NCBI GenBank assembly: GCA_035285595.1
Contig: JAYKGV010000066.1
Span: forward strand, 1-64,000
Reading direction: 5' to 3'
DNA from: VGJW01 sp035285595
Lineage (GTDB): Bacteria; Cyanobacteriota; Sericytochromatia; S15B-MN24; VGJW01
DNA: 64,000 bases
The position numbers were made by a program, and so were the translations under genes. Below the pieces are notes generated by a model. The model was not told where the DNA came from. It saw only the letters and a program-made list of their open reading frames with translations, and did no database searches. This document shows positions 31,058 through 38,875 of the stretch, piece after piece (position 1 is the first letter of the stretch; each line of letters starts with the position of its first letter).

Positions 31058-32308
31058 ATGGCAAGCATCGTTCTAAAGTACGGCGGAACCTCGGTGGGCA
31101 CGCCCGCGCGCATCCGTGCCGTGGCCGAGCAGGTGGCCGCACTCAAGAGCGCGGGACACCGCGTGGCGGTGGTGGTGTCTGCCATGGGGCACGCCACCGA
31201 TCACCTCGTCGAGTTGATGGGGCAGGTGGCGGAAGACCCTCCGGGCCGGGAGCTGGACATGCTGCTGGCGTCGGGCGAGCAAGTCTCGATTGCCCTCGTT
31301 GCGGCGGCACTGGAGCGTCTGGGGGTGACTGCACGTTCGCTATTGGGTTTTCAGGCCGGTGTGGTGACGGCACCGGATCATACCCGTGCGGCCATTGCCC
31401 GCGTGGACACCTCCCGCATGAAGGGCTTGATGGCGGAGGGTGTGGTGCCGGTGGTGGCTGGCTTTCAGGGCATGACGGAAGCTGGTGAGGTGACGACCTT
31501 GGGCCGAGGAGGCTCGGATACGACGGCGGTGGCGCTGGCCGTGGCTCTCGGGGTGGACCGCTGCGAGATCTGTACGGACGTCGATGGGGTCTACACCACC
31601 GACCCCCGGGTCGTGCCTGAGGCGCGGCTGCTCCCCGAGGTGGCCTACGAGGAGATGTTAGAATTGGCCAGCTTGGGGGCCAAGGTCCTGCATCCCCGTT
31701 CGGTGGAGCTTGCCGCCCGGTCCGACATGGTCCTCGTGGTCCGTAGCAGTTTCGGAAAGCATCCCGGCACCATCGTCAGGGGAGTCGACCAACTGGAAAT
31801 CCATCATCCCGTCACGGGCGTGACCGTCGATCTCGATCAGGTACGCGTCGTGCTGCGAGGTCTGCCGGATCGCCCCGATGTTCCGCCCGCCCTGTTCGCC
31901 ATGCTTGCCGAGCAGGGACGGAACGTGGATGTCATCACCATGCTGACGCGCTCGGGCCCTGACGGGCAGAGGCTGGATCTGGGCTTCACGGTAGCCACGG
32001 GTGATGCAGGAGCGGTGGTGGGGCTCGTCAGGGACTGGGTGGTCCGCATTTCCGGAGCGACGGTCGAAGTGGACGATGCGGTGGCCAAGGTCTCGATCGT
32101 GGGAGCCGGGATGGTGCATCACCCGGGTGTGGCTGCGGGATTCTTCCAGGCCCTTGAAGCGGCGGGCATTCCCATCGGGATGATCTCGACGTCCGAAATC
32201 AAGGTGTCGTGCGTGGTGCCTCGGCATCAGGGCCTCGGAGCCGTGCAAGCCGCACACCGCTGGTTCGCCCTGCATGAGACGAGGCAGCCGTTCGTTCTTT
32301 CCAGATGA
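31058..32308 (+). CDS. lysC: Aspartate kinase
   Basis: Phosphorylates aspartate, the first step toward lysine, threonine, methionine and diaminopimelate. 416 residues: IVLKYGGTSVGTPARIRAV at the N-terminus, LLASGEQVSIALVAAAL, TLGRGGSDTTAVALAVALG, CEICTDVDGVYTTDPRVV, ELASLGAKVLHPRSVELA; then two ACT regulatory domains (VDVITMLTRSGPDGQ..., VSIVGAGMVHHPGVAAGFF, and IPIGMISTSEIKVSCVV). The last is the classic amino-acid binding motif, so feedback inhibition by lysine and/or threonine is likely. No ribosome binding site precedes the ATG. The rhodanese gene follows after 12 bases. Confidence 0.96.
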   Translation: MASIVLKYGGTSVGTPARIRAVAEQVAALKSAGHRVAVVVSAMGHATDHLVELMGQVAEDPPGRELDMLLASGEQVSIALVAAALERLGVTARSLLGFQAGVVTAPDHTRAAIARVDTSRMKGLMAEGVVPVVAGFQGMTEAGEVTTLGRGGSDTTAVALAVALGVDRCEICTDVDGVYTTDPRVVPEARLLPEVAYEEMLELASLGAKVLHPRSVELAARSDMVLVVRSSFGKHPGTIVRGVDQLEIHHPVTGVTVDLDQVRVVLRGLPDRPDVPPALFAMLAEQGRNVDVITMLTRSGPDGQRLDLGFTVATGDAGAVVGLVRDWVVRISGATVEVDDAVAKVSIVGAGMVHHPGVAAGFFQALEAAGIPIGMISTSEIKVSCVVPRHQGLGAVQAAHRWFALHETRQPFVLSR

Positions 32309-32320
32309 TAGGATGAAGAC

Positions 32321-32923
32321 ATGAAAATATTTTCGCGAATTCTCCCGCTTTCTCTTGCCATGATGGCTGTTCCTGCCGTGCCTGCGCTCGCGTGTGATCC
32401 CGCGGCCGAGGCCAAGGGCGCAAAGGCTTGCTGCGTCAAGGGCGTGGCCGAGGGCAAGGCCTGTTGTGTGGCCAAGATGAAGGGGGCCCACGCAGGGGGA
32501 ACCCAGATCGCGTCGGCCAAAGGCGTTCCGGCCTCTGCGGCCAAGGCGGGACATCACGGACACGGGGCTGGTCATCACGCCTCGGCGGGTTATTCGAACG
32601 TCCAGGCCAAGGACCTTGCGGCCTGGCAAGCCAAGCACCCCGAGGCCATGCTCGTCGATGTGCGTGAGCCCGACGAGTTCGAAGGTGGGCACATCACAGG
32701 GGCCGTGCTTGTCCCCGTCGGCACCATCGGCAGCTGGGCCGCCAAGCAGCCCAAGGATCGCCCGATGGTGCTCGTATGCCGTTCCGGCGGTCGTTCGACC
32801 AAGGCGGCCAAGCAGCTGGAGCAGGCGGGCTTCAAGGCGCTCGTGAACCTCGAGGGCGGCATGATGGCTTGGGAAGCGGCGGGTCTGCCGGTCGCCAAGC
32901 CCAGGGCCTCGTCCACGAACTGA
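32321..32923 (+). CDS. Exported rhodanese with cysteine- and histidine-rich N-terminal region
   Basis: 200 residues. Signal peptide MKIFSRILPLSLAMMAVPAV...ALA, then an unusual region with two KACCV motifs (KACCVKGVAEGKACCVAKMKG cut here at the Lys) and a His-rich stretch GHHGHGAGHHA, then a single rhodanese domain: AMLVDVREPDEFEGGHI, GAVLVPVGTI, VLVCRSGGRSTKAA with the catalytic Cys in the 6-residue loop, and NLEGGMMAWEAAGLPV. The domain transfers sulfane sulfur; the paired cysteines and histidines suggest metal (copper, zinc) or sulfur handling outside the cytoplasm. AGGA precedes the ATG. Confidence 0.85.
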   Translation: MKIFSRILPLSLAMMAVPAVPALACDPAAEAKGAKACCVKGVAEGKACCVAKMKGAHAGGTQIASAKGVPASAAKAGHHGHGAGHHASAGYSNVQAKDLAAWQAKHPEAMLVDVREPDEFEGGHITGAVLVPVGTIGSWAAKQPKDRPMVLVCRSGGRSTKAAKQLEQAGFKALVNLEGGMMAWEAAGLPVAKPRASSTN

Positions 32924-32975
32924 CGGGGCCTGAGCCTTTGGCAGCCCCTGCGGCTGTGGAGGCTCTGGTCGTCAC

Positions 32976-33017
32976 GCCAAAGTCCCCGCAACCTCGATAG
33001 GATGCGGGGACTTTGGC
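32976..33017. terminator. Hairpin between convergent genes
   Basis: Arms GCCAAAGTCCCCGCA (32976-32990) and TGCGGGGACTTTGGC (33003-33017) form a perfect 15-bp stem with a 12-base loop. There is no T-tract, but its place between the stops at 32923 (+) and 33055 (-) fits a bidirectional terminator. Confidence 0.6.
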
Positions 33018-33054
33018 ATGGGATGACCCTAATGGGGTTCTTCTGATCTGAAGA

Positions 33055-34311
33055 TCAGCCACGTCCGGCAGAGGCCGCCTTGGGTCGAGGGTCGAGCAAG
33101 GCTTCCCGAGCCGCCGCATCGTGTACCTCGCGGCTGCGGATGATTTCCTTGTAGGCCTTGCGCTCTGAAGTGTCAGCCCCTATCAGCACGCCCCCGACCA
33201 AGCGACCTTCGAGAAAGAACAGCTGGCGGAAACTCTCGGCCTCATGGTTCGCCCGCCACGTGGAGGACACGCCTGGAACCGATTCGGGGGTGACCCCGAA
33301 GGCCGTCATCTTCTGGTGGAACATCCCGGTGGTGTATTCGGGAATCTCCTCATAGGACACTTCCTCCCCCAGCATGTGGCGGGCGACGACCTTGCCGTGG
33401 CCCAGGGCATTGTTCCAGGTTCCCATCAGATTTGGGCCACCAATCCAGATGTCCTCGAACTCCGCCACGTCACCAGCCGCGTAGATGGCGGGGTCTTCGG
33501 TCCTGAGCGACCCGTCGACCACGATCCCCTTGCGCACGGCAAGTCCTGCTTCACGCGCCAGTTCCGTGTTCAGGCCGAGCCCGATGCCGAGGGCGACCAG
33601 GTCGCACTCCAGCACTTGCCCGTCCGTCAGGCGGACCCGGGTACAGCGGTCCTCTTCGAGCTCGAGAGCTGCGATCTCGACGCCATAGTGCATGTGGACT
33701 CCATGCGACCGGGCGATTTCATCGACGATGGCACCACCTTCTGGATGCAGCACCCTGCGCAGGAAGTGGCTGCCGCGGATCAGCCAGTGGACGGTGCACC
33801 CTCTTTCCATCAGCGCTTCCGCCAACTCGTAACTGATGAAAGAGCCTCCGCAAACCACGGCCGTCCGGCCAGGCTGGCTGTCCACCATGAGACGCCTCGT
33901 GTCCAGCAGGTCCTGGAATCGGTACAGGTTTCGGGCTTTGTCTGCTCCGGGAAGGTCCAGCGGCAAAGGTCGTCCACCAGTGGCCAGCAACAGGCGGTCA
34001 TACCGATGGGTACGACCCTTGTCGTCGAGCACCGTCCGGGCCTCTCGATCGATGCTGTTCACGCGGCACGCCAACTCCAGACTGATGTCCATGCGGTCGT
34101 GCCACGCAAGATCCCGTAGCATCACCCGGGCTTCTGGGATCCGTTCCTTCAACATGGGAGGCAGGGCCACCCGATTGTAGAGGGGGAAGGTCTCATCCCC
34201 GAAAAGGGTGATGCGTGCCGTAGGGGACAGCTTGCGGATGTGTTCGGCGCAGGTGGTGCCGGCGGCACCGTTGCCGACGATGACGATGTCGAGAGGGGCG
34301 GATGGGCTCAT
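33055..34311 (-). CDS. FAD/NAD(P)H-dependent oxidoreductase (NirB / rubredoxin-reductase type)
   Basis: 418 residues. FAD motif DIVIVGNGAAGTTCAEHIRKL, then YNRVALPPMLKE, YDRLLLATGGRPLPLDLPGAD, the NAD(P) motif VVCGGSFISYELAEALMERG, VALGIGLGLNTELAREAGL, and PAIYAAGDVAEFED for the FAD ribityl. This is the two-dinucleotide reductase fold shared by the N-terminus of nitrite reductase NirB and by rubredoxin/ferredoxin reductases; no siroheme, Fe-S or rubredoxin domain is attached. ATG 34311 was chosen by homology (six codons after a GTG at 34329); the binding site is poor. The electron acceptor is unknown; the nearest candidate is the 2Fe-2S ferredoxin at 30615. Confidence 0.85.
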   Translation of the reverse strand: MSPSAPLDIVIVGNGAAGTTCAEHIRKLSPTARITLFGDETFPLYNRVALPPMLKERIPEARVMLRDLAWHDRMDISLELACRVNSIDREARTVLDDKGRTHRYDRLLLATGGRPLPLDLPGADKARNLYRFQDLLDTRRLMVDSQPGRTAVVCGGSFISYELAEALMERGCTVHWLIRGSHFLRRVLHPEGGAIVDEIARSHGVHMHYGVEIAALELEEDRCTRVRLTDGQVLECDLVALGIGLGLNTELAREAGLAVRKGIVVDGSLRTEDPAIYAAGDVAEFEDIWIGGPNLMGTWNNALGHGKVVARHMLGEEVSYEEIPEYTTGMFHQKMTAFGVTPESVPGVSSTWRANHEAESFRQLFFLEGRLVGGVLIGADTSERKAYKEIIRSREVHDAAAREALLDPRPKAASAGRG

Positions 34312-34424
34312 GGTGGCCCCATGGTACACCCATCTTTCACTGAATCTTTACCTGTTTTGCGCAAGAGGGCGGTGTCGTGCAGGGATGATCCGGACATAGC
34401 CTCCCCCTTGTCCATGGAGTCTCG

Positions 34425-35867
34425 ATGCCCGCAGTCCGCCCTGCCTCCGTCCGCACCTCGTGGCGGTCGTTGCTCAGCGTGTTGCTGGTGGTCGTGCTGG
34501 CCGGATGCGGGGGGCGAGGGGCCAATGTCGTCGATCCCGACGATCCGGGCTTGCAGGCCGGTGCCTTGGCCGTATACGTCACCCGCCAGGGGGCGGCTGT
34601 CCCCGGCGCGTTGGTTCAGGTCTCTGATGGACGTGGCTCCTCCGTGGGACAGGGGCAGACCGATGACACGGGAGAGTGCGTGCTCGATGGGTTGGCCCCG
34701 GGTCAGGGCTACGTGGTCCGGGCCGAGAAGTCTGGTGCCTCCGGGACGGCAGAAGGTCTGCGGCTCTCTGGGGGGGCCGACCCCGTCCGCGTTCGCATCG
34801 AATTGGGCCTGGGCCCTGCGGGAAATGCTGTGTTGATGGGTCGGGTGACCGATGCCGTCATGGGGACCCCTGTGGCGGGTGCTCGCCTGCAGGCGGGTGC
34901 CATGTCGACCTTGTCGCGGACTGACGGCACCTACAAGCTGGAGCGTCTGGTGCCGGGGGCCTTGACCCTACGGATCGATGCACAGGGCTTCCTGCCGATG
35001 GCACGCGATCTCGCCCTCAAGTCCGGCGGCTCCCAGACCCTCGACGTAGCGCTGGACCCCTTGGCCAAGGGGCCACGTGCCGGCAACACCGTGATTGCGA
35101 CCCCGGGGCAGCTTCTCGAAGTCAACTCCCTGCACGTTCCCGCCATGAAGGTGTCTGGCGGCGACTTCTGGTCGGCGACCTACGTTCAAGGCAAGTCGAC
35201 GATTCTGGCGGCCGATGCGGCGCACCTCGGGGGTGCTGCCGTCGAGATCGAATCCAGTGGCCGCAAGGCCTTTACCTTCGATGCCTCGAGGCTGTTGCTC
35301 TTCGGGCGGACCAAGGGTGTTCGCGGCGCGCAGCGCCTGCGTCTTGGCAGTACCTTGTTGGCTGATAGCGGCAACGATCGTGTCATCGAGGTCGATGCCC
35401 AGGACAATCGCATCTGGGAGTGCCGCCAAGGCCTTCGCTCTCCTCGCTGGGCCGAGCGGCTCGAGAATGGCAACACCCTGGTGGTGGACTCGGGCAACAA
35501 CCGCATCATCGAGGTCACCCCCATGGGGGATGTGGTCTTCGTGCTGGGCAATGGTTCTCCAGCCGTCCTGAACCGTCCCAGCCACGTGCAGTTCCTGAAG
35601 GCTTCGGGAACCTACCTCGTCACCGATGCCGGCAACAACCGGGTGCTCGAGCTCGATCGCAACCAGCGCGTCGTCTGGATGGTGGGTGGGGCGATGCGTC
35701 TCTCCGACGGCAGCGGCCTCTTCAATCCCGGCTCGGCCAAGCGTCTGCCCGGTGGCAATACCCTCATCGCGGATACGGATGCAAACCGCGTGATCGAGGT
35801 CAGTCCGGCCCTTGATATCGCCTGGCTGCAGCAGGCCCGGACCCCCCGATTTGCGGATCGGCTCTAG
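34425..35867 (+). CDS. Lipoprotein with carboxypeptidase-regulatory-like and beta-propeller (NHL/PQQ-like) repeats
   Basis: 480 residues. Signal peptide with lipobox SVLLVVVLAGC (Cys near 26). Then two Ig-like modules of the carboxypeptidase-regulatory type (ALAVYVTRQGAAVPGALVQV; LMGRVTDAVMGTPVAGARLQ...TDGTYKLERLVPG). The second half has at least five blade-like repeats of the form 'GNTLVVDSGNNRIIEVTPMG', each with a D-x-G/A-N-x-R-hhE core, as in NHL/arylsulfotransferase-like propellers. Probably an outer-leaf surface lipoprotein binding a ligand or partner; no catalytic residues identified. GGAG lies 6 bases before the ATG. Confidence 0.75.
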   Translation: MPAVRPASVRTSWRSLLSVLLVVVLAGCGGRGANVVDPDDPGLQAGALAVYVTRQGAAVPGALVQVSDGRGSSVGQGQTDDTGECVLDGLAPGQGYVVRAEKSGASGTAEGLRLSGGADPVRVRIELGLGPAGNAVLMGRVTDAVMGTPVAGARLQAGAMSTLSRTDGTYKLERLVPGALTLRIDAQGFLPMARDLALKSGGSQTLDVALDPLAKGPRAGNTVIATPGQLLEVNSLHVPAMKVSGGDFWSATYVQGKSTILAADAAHLGGAAVEIESSGRKAFTFDASRLLLFGRTKGVRGAQRLRLGSTLLADSGNDRVIEVDAQDNRIWECRQGLRSPRWAERLENGNTLVVDSGNNRIIEVTPMGDVVFVLGNGSPAVLNRPSHVQFLKASGTYLVTDAGNNRVLELDRNQRVVWMVGGAMRLSDGSGLFNPGSAKRLPGGNTLIADTDANRVIEVSPALDIAWLQQARTPRFADRL

Positions 35868-36071
35868 ATCCTGTTGTGTCGGTTCGGCCTTCCCCTGCCG
35901 GACCTCAGACCCGTGCCCTCAGTGCCGGCGCGAGGTGTAGGCCGTGTGCCTGATCACGTCGATCAAGCTGGCCTCTTATCTTCACTTCGGCTTTACCCGG
36001 AATTAGGCAACCCTGTCCTCCTCTTTGCCGATAACTCTCCAGAACCCTCGACGTTCGTGAGGATCCACGCC

Positions 36072-37031
36072 GTGTCCCAGACCCGCTTCCCGGCCCACCG
36101 CAAGGTGGCGGCGCTCGTGCTGGCCCTCGGCCTGGTGCCCGGCTGTGGCAGCAACGTGCCGTCTCGGACGGCCGCGTCGTCCAGCCGCACGGCGACCGCG
36201 CCTGCGCCTGTGCAGCAGATGCAGGAGCCCCGCCCGCTCGGGCCCCAGCTCAATGATCCCGGGGATGTCCCCACGAACATGCCGCAGCCCATCCCGACGC
36301 CCGACCCACCGATCGTGCCCGGCAAGGTGTTCGTCAAGGCCACCAGCTACTCCATCAGCAGCTATCCGCTCAATCCTTTCGGTCTGGGGACTCGGGTCAT
36401 CAACATCCATGTGGACCTGAAGTGGCAGCTGCTGCCGAATGCCTCACACTACCGCATCAGCCGCGCGGTCCAAGGCTCAGACGAGTTCATCACCAAAACC
36501 ACGGTTTCAGCGAGCCGTCTGAACCGCGTGCTGCCGCTGTTCTGGCGGGAATACTCCATTCCTGTGTCCAATCCGATCTCGCCCGGTGTACGTTATCGTT
36601 ACCAGATCGAGGCCTTCAACAGCAGCGACCAGGTCATCGCCGTCGGCCAGGATGAGACGGCCCCACTGTATCCACTCGACATCCCCAAGCTCGTCAGCCC
36701 GGACAACAATGCCGTGGGCGTCGGCATTCAGCCTGCCTTCCAGTGGGAAAGGGTCAACAATGCCGACGGCTACTTCGTGGAAGTGTTCGCGGGCAAGAAC
36801 TTCCTGCCCCAGTGGCGGGGGTTCAGAGGCGGTCAGGAGGCCATCACCATGAAGTATGGCGAACCCGGTGACAGCTATCCCGGCGTGATGCCCGGTTTCT
36901 GGACCACGGTGTTGGCACCCGGCGTTCCCTATACCTGGTCGGTGACCGCTTACCGGACCGACACGGGCAACGCCCAGACGGCCAAGGCCTTTGCCCGATC
37001 CAATACCCCGAGCTGGGTTTTCACCCCTTAA
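36072..37031 (+). CDS. Lipoprotein with fibronectin-III-like modules
   Basis: 319 residues from the GTG at 36072 (GAGG 9 bases upstream); the frame is open 66 codons further up, but without signal-peptide sense. VAALVLALGLVPGC is the lipobox. A proline-rich linker (MPQPIPTPDPPIVPG) leads to two sandwich-like modules: LKWQLLPNASHYRISRAVQG...YRYQIEAFNSSDQV, and PAFQWERVNNADGYFVEVFAG...PYTWSVTAYRT, both with the W...Y..Y pattern of fibronectin III/Ig-like folds. Function unknown. Downstream of the other lipoprotein gene by about 200 bases, with no obvious promoter consensus. Confidence 0.72.
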   Translation: MSQTRFPAHRKVAALVLALGLVPGCGSNVPSRTAASSSRTATAPAPVQQMQEPRPLGPQLNDPGDVPTNMPQPIPTPDPPIVPGKVFVKATSYSISSYPLNPFGLGTRVINIHVDLKWQLLPNASHYRISRAVQGSDEFITKTTVSASRLNRVLPLFWREYSIPVSNPISPGVRYRYQIEAFNSSDQVIAVGQDETAPLYPLDIPKLVSPDNNAVGVGIQPAFQWERVNNADGYFVEVFAGKNFLPQWRGFRGGQEAITMKYGEPGDSYPGVMPGFWTTVLAPGVPYTWSVTAYRTDTGNAQTAKAFARSNTPSWVFTP

Positions 37032-37137
37032 GGCTGCATCCACCCGTGTTCCCCGGACTCCCCACGGATTCTGGGGCTCGGGCACTCCATTCGGGGCAAG
37101 GAGCCGGGCGTGAAGACTCTCCCTTGGGCTGGTGGGT

Positions 37138-37689
37138 TCAAACCCGAGCGACAGGCGTGCCGTAGAGGGCCATGTGAGCCTGATGGACGACACACGACTC
37201 GAAACAACCTAGCCCACAGCGCTCGCATGAACGTTCCACCAACGGGTTGTCCTGGCCGTAAGCCGACGTCAGGAAAGCGCGAAGGCCCTTGAAAAGTGCG
37301 CGTCTGTCCCCGGGCTCCATCCGGGACAGGACTTGGCTCAGCCTCTGCTGCTGCCGCTGGTCGACTTCGTCCAGACGACGGCGCCCGTCCTCCGTGACGG
37401 ACAGAAGATGTTGCCGGCGATCGCGGGGATCTTCCTTACGGTCCACCAGACCCTTGGCGAAGAGTCGGTCAATGGCTTTGGTTGCGGCGGGTGGGCTGAT
37501 GCCCAATCCTGACGAGAGTTGCCCTGCATAGGCCGGGTCGTGCAGGCCTACGTAACGGAGTACCTCCCACTGGGCCACGGTCAACTCACCGGCCGTGGCT
37601 TCTTCGACCGGGTCTTCCCTCAACCACTGATTCACCACCCAGGCGAACCGGCCCACCAGTTTTTCCGCATCGCGTGGCGAGCGTTCCAT
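37138..37689 (-). CDS. MarR-family regulator with C-terminal four-cysteine cluster
   Basis: 183 residues. The winged-helix core is standard: LTVAQWEVLRYVGLHDPAYAGQLSSGLGI, ATKAIDRLFAKGLVDRKEDPRDRRQHLLSVTEDG cut within the wing (DPRDRR). MarR proteins usually end after the dimerisation helix; here about 25 more residues follow with CERCGLGCFESC, that is C-x2-C-x3-C-x3-C, then VVHQAHMALYG. Four Cys in 12 residues could hold an Fe-S cluster or a metal ion. It is 16 bases downstream of the Mrp-type Fe-S carrier gene on the same strand, which makes a redox or Fe-S sensor attractive. That link is inference. Confidence 0.87.
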   Translation of the reverse strand: MERSPRDAEKLVGRFAWVVNQWLREDPVEEATAGELTVAQWEVLRYVGLHDPAYAGQLSSGLGISPPAATKAIDRLFAKGLVDRKEDPRDRRQHLLSVTEDGRRRLDEVDQRQQQRLSQVLSRMEPGDRRALFKGLRAFLTSAYGQDNPLVERSCERCGLGCFESCVVHQAHMALYGTPVARV

Positions 37690-37705
37690 TCAGGTCCTGG
37701 CCTCG

Positions 37706-38785
37706 TCAGGCCATGGGCAGGGCAACTTCAACCCTGCGACTGCGGTAGGCCTCCACCGAGACCTGGCCGGCCAGTCGGCCGGCAATCTCCGAGAATCGGC
37801 GGGCGAGTTCGGACTGCGGGTCCTCTGCGACGATGGGCTTTCCGGCATCCGACCCCCGGCGGATTCGGGCGTCGAGCGGAAGGGAGCCGAGGAAAGGTAC
37901 GCCTTCCCGGCCCGCCAAGGCCTCGCCGCCCCCGCCATCGAAGATTTCGGTGGGCTCTTGGCAGTGCGGGCACGTGAAGGCCCCCATGTTTTCGATGATC
38001 CCAAGGATAGGAGCCTTGGTGTTCTGGCCTTGGAACATGCGCATGGTCTTGGTGCCAATGGCGGTGGCCACGCGTTCGGGAGTGACCACGACGACCGCGC
38101 CGCTGAGCGGAATGGTCTGTACGAGGGTGAGTGGAATGTCTCCTGTTCCCGGAGGCAGGTCGACGAGAAGATAATCCAGCTCGCCCCACGCCACCTGCTG
38201 CAGGAACTGCCGGAGCACGCCTGCGAGGATGGGCCCGCGCCAGATCACCGGGTCGTCTGCCTTGTCGAGCATGAATCCCATGCTCATCACCTTCAGGCCC
38301 ATGGCCTCGATAGGCAGGATGGTCTGGCCTTGGCCCATCGGGCGTGCCTGCTCGAGGCCAAGCATCAGTGGGATGCTGGGGCCATAGATGTCCGCATCGA
38401 GCACCCCCACCCGGGCCCCCGAGGCGGCCAGGGCAAGTGCGAGATTCACGGTGACGGTGCTCTTGCCGACGCCACCCTTGCCGGAGCCGATCGCCACGAC
38501 GGCCCCGACACCCGGTATCGCCTGCTGCTCCAGGTTGACCCGCGGCTTGGCATCCCAGGCCAACCGTACGGTCTCTACACTCTCGAGGCCGAGCAGCGCT
38601 GATTCGACGTCTTTCTGGATGGTGGCTTTCAGGGGACAAGCAGGCGTCGTGAGCACCACGGTCAAGGAGACTTCGGTGCCCTCGATGACCACGTCCCGCA
38701 CCATGCCCAACGTGACCAGATCCTTGTGGATTTCCGGATCCTGGACCGTCGCCAAGGCCGCCATGACCTGCTCGTGGGTTGCCAC
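37706..38785 (-). CDS. mrp: Mrp/ApbC-type P-loop Fe-S cluster carrier
   Basis: 359 residues from the GTG at 38785, 7 bases after GGGAGG; an upstream ATG-like extension lacks family resemblance. N-terminal MIP18/DUF59 domain (ALATVQDPEIHKDLVTLGMV), then AIGSGKGGVGKSTVTVNLA (deviant Walker A), DADIYGPSIPLMLGL, DLPPGTGDIPLTLVQTIPLSGA, and ENMGAFTCPHCQEPTEIF with the CPxC pair that holds a bridging cluster in the dimer. It delivers Fe-S clusters to target enzymes. The MarR-like gene with a Cys cluster follows 16 bases after its stop. Confidence 0.95.
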   Translation of the reverse strand: MATHEQVMAALATVQDPEIHKDLVTLGMVRDVVIEGTEVSLTVVLTTPACPLKATIQKDVESALLGLESVETVRLAWDAKPRVNLEQQAIPGVGAVVAIGSGKGGVGKSTVTVNLALALAASGARVGVLDADIYGPSIPLMLGLEQARPMGQGQTILPIEAMGLKVMSMGFMLDKADDPVIWRGPILAGVLRQFLQQVAWGELDYLLVDLPPGTGDIPLTLVQTIPLSGAVVVVTPERVATAIGTKTMRMFQGQNTKAPILGIIENMGAFTCPHCQEPTEIFDGGGGEALAGREGVPFLGSLPLDARIRRGSDAGKPIVAEDPQSELARRFSEIAGRLAGQVSVEAYRSRRVEVALPMA

Positions 38786-38875
38786 TGCCCAACCTCCCGG
38801 GAACCAAAAGGGAAACAACCCTTTCATGGTGCTTGGAAGGCCGCCCCGCCGTCAATTGCGCCGCGGCGAAGCCAC

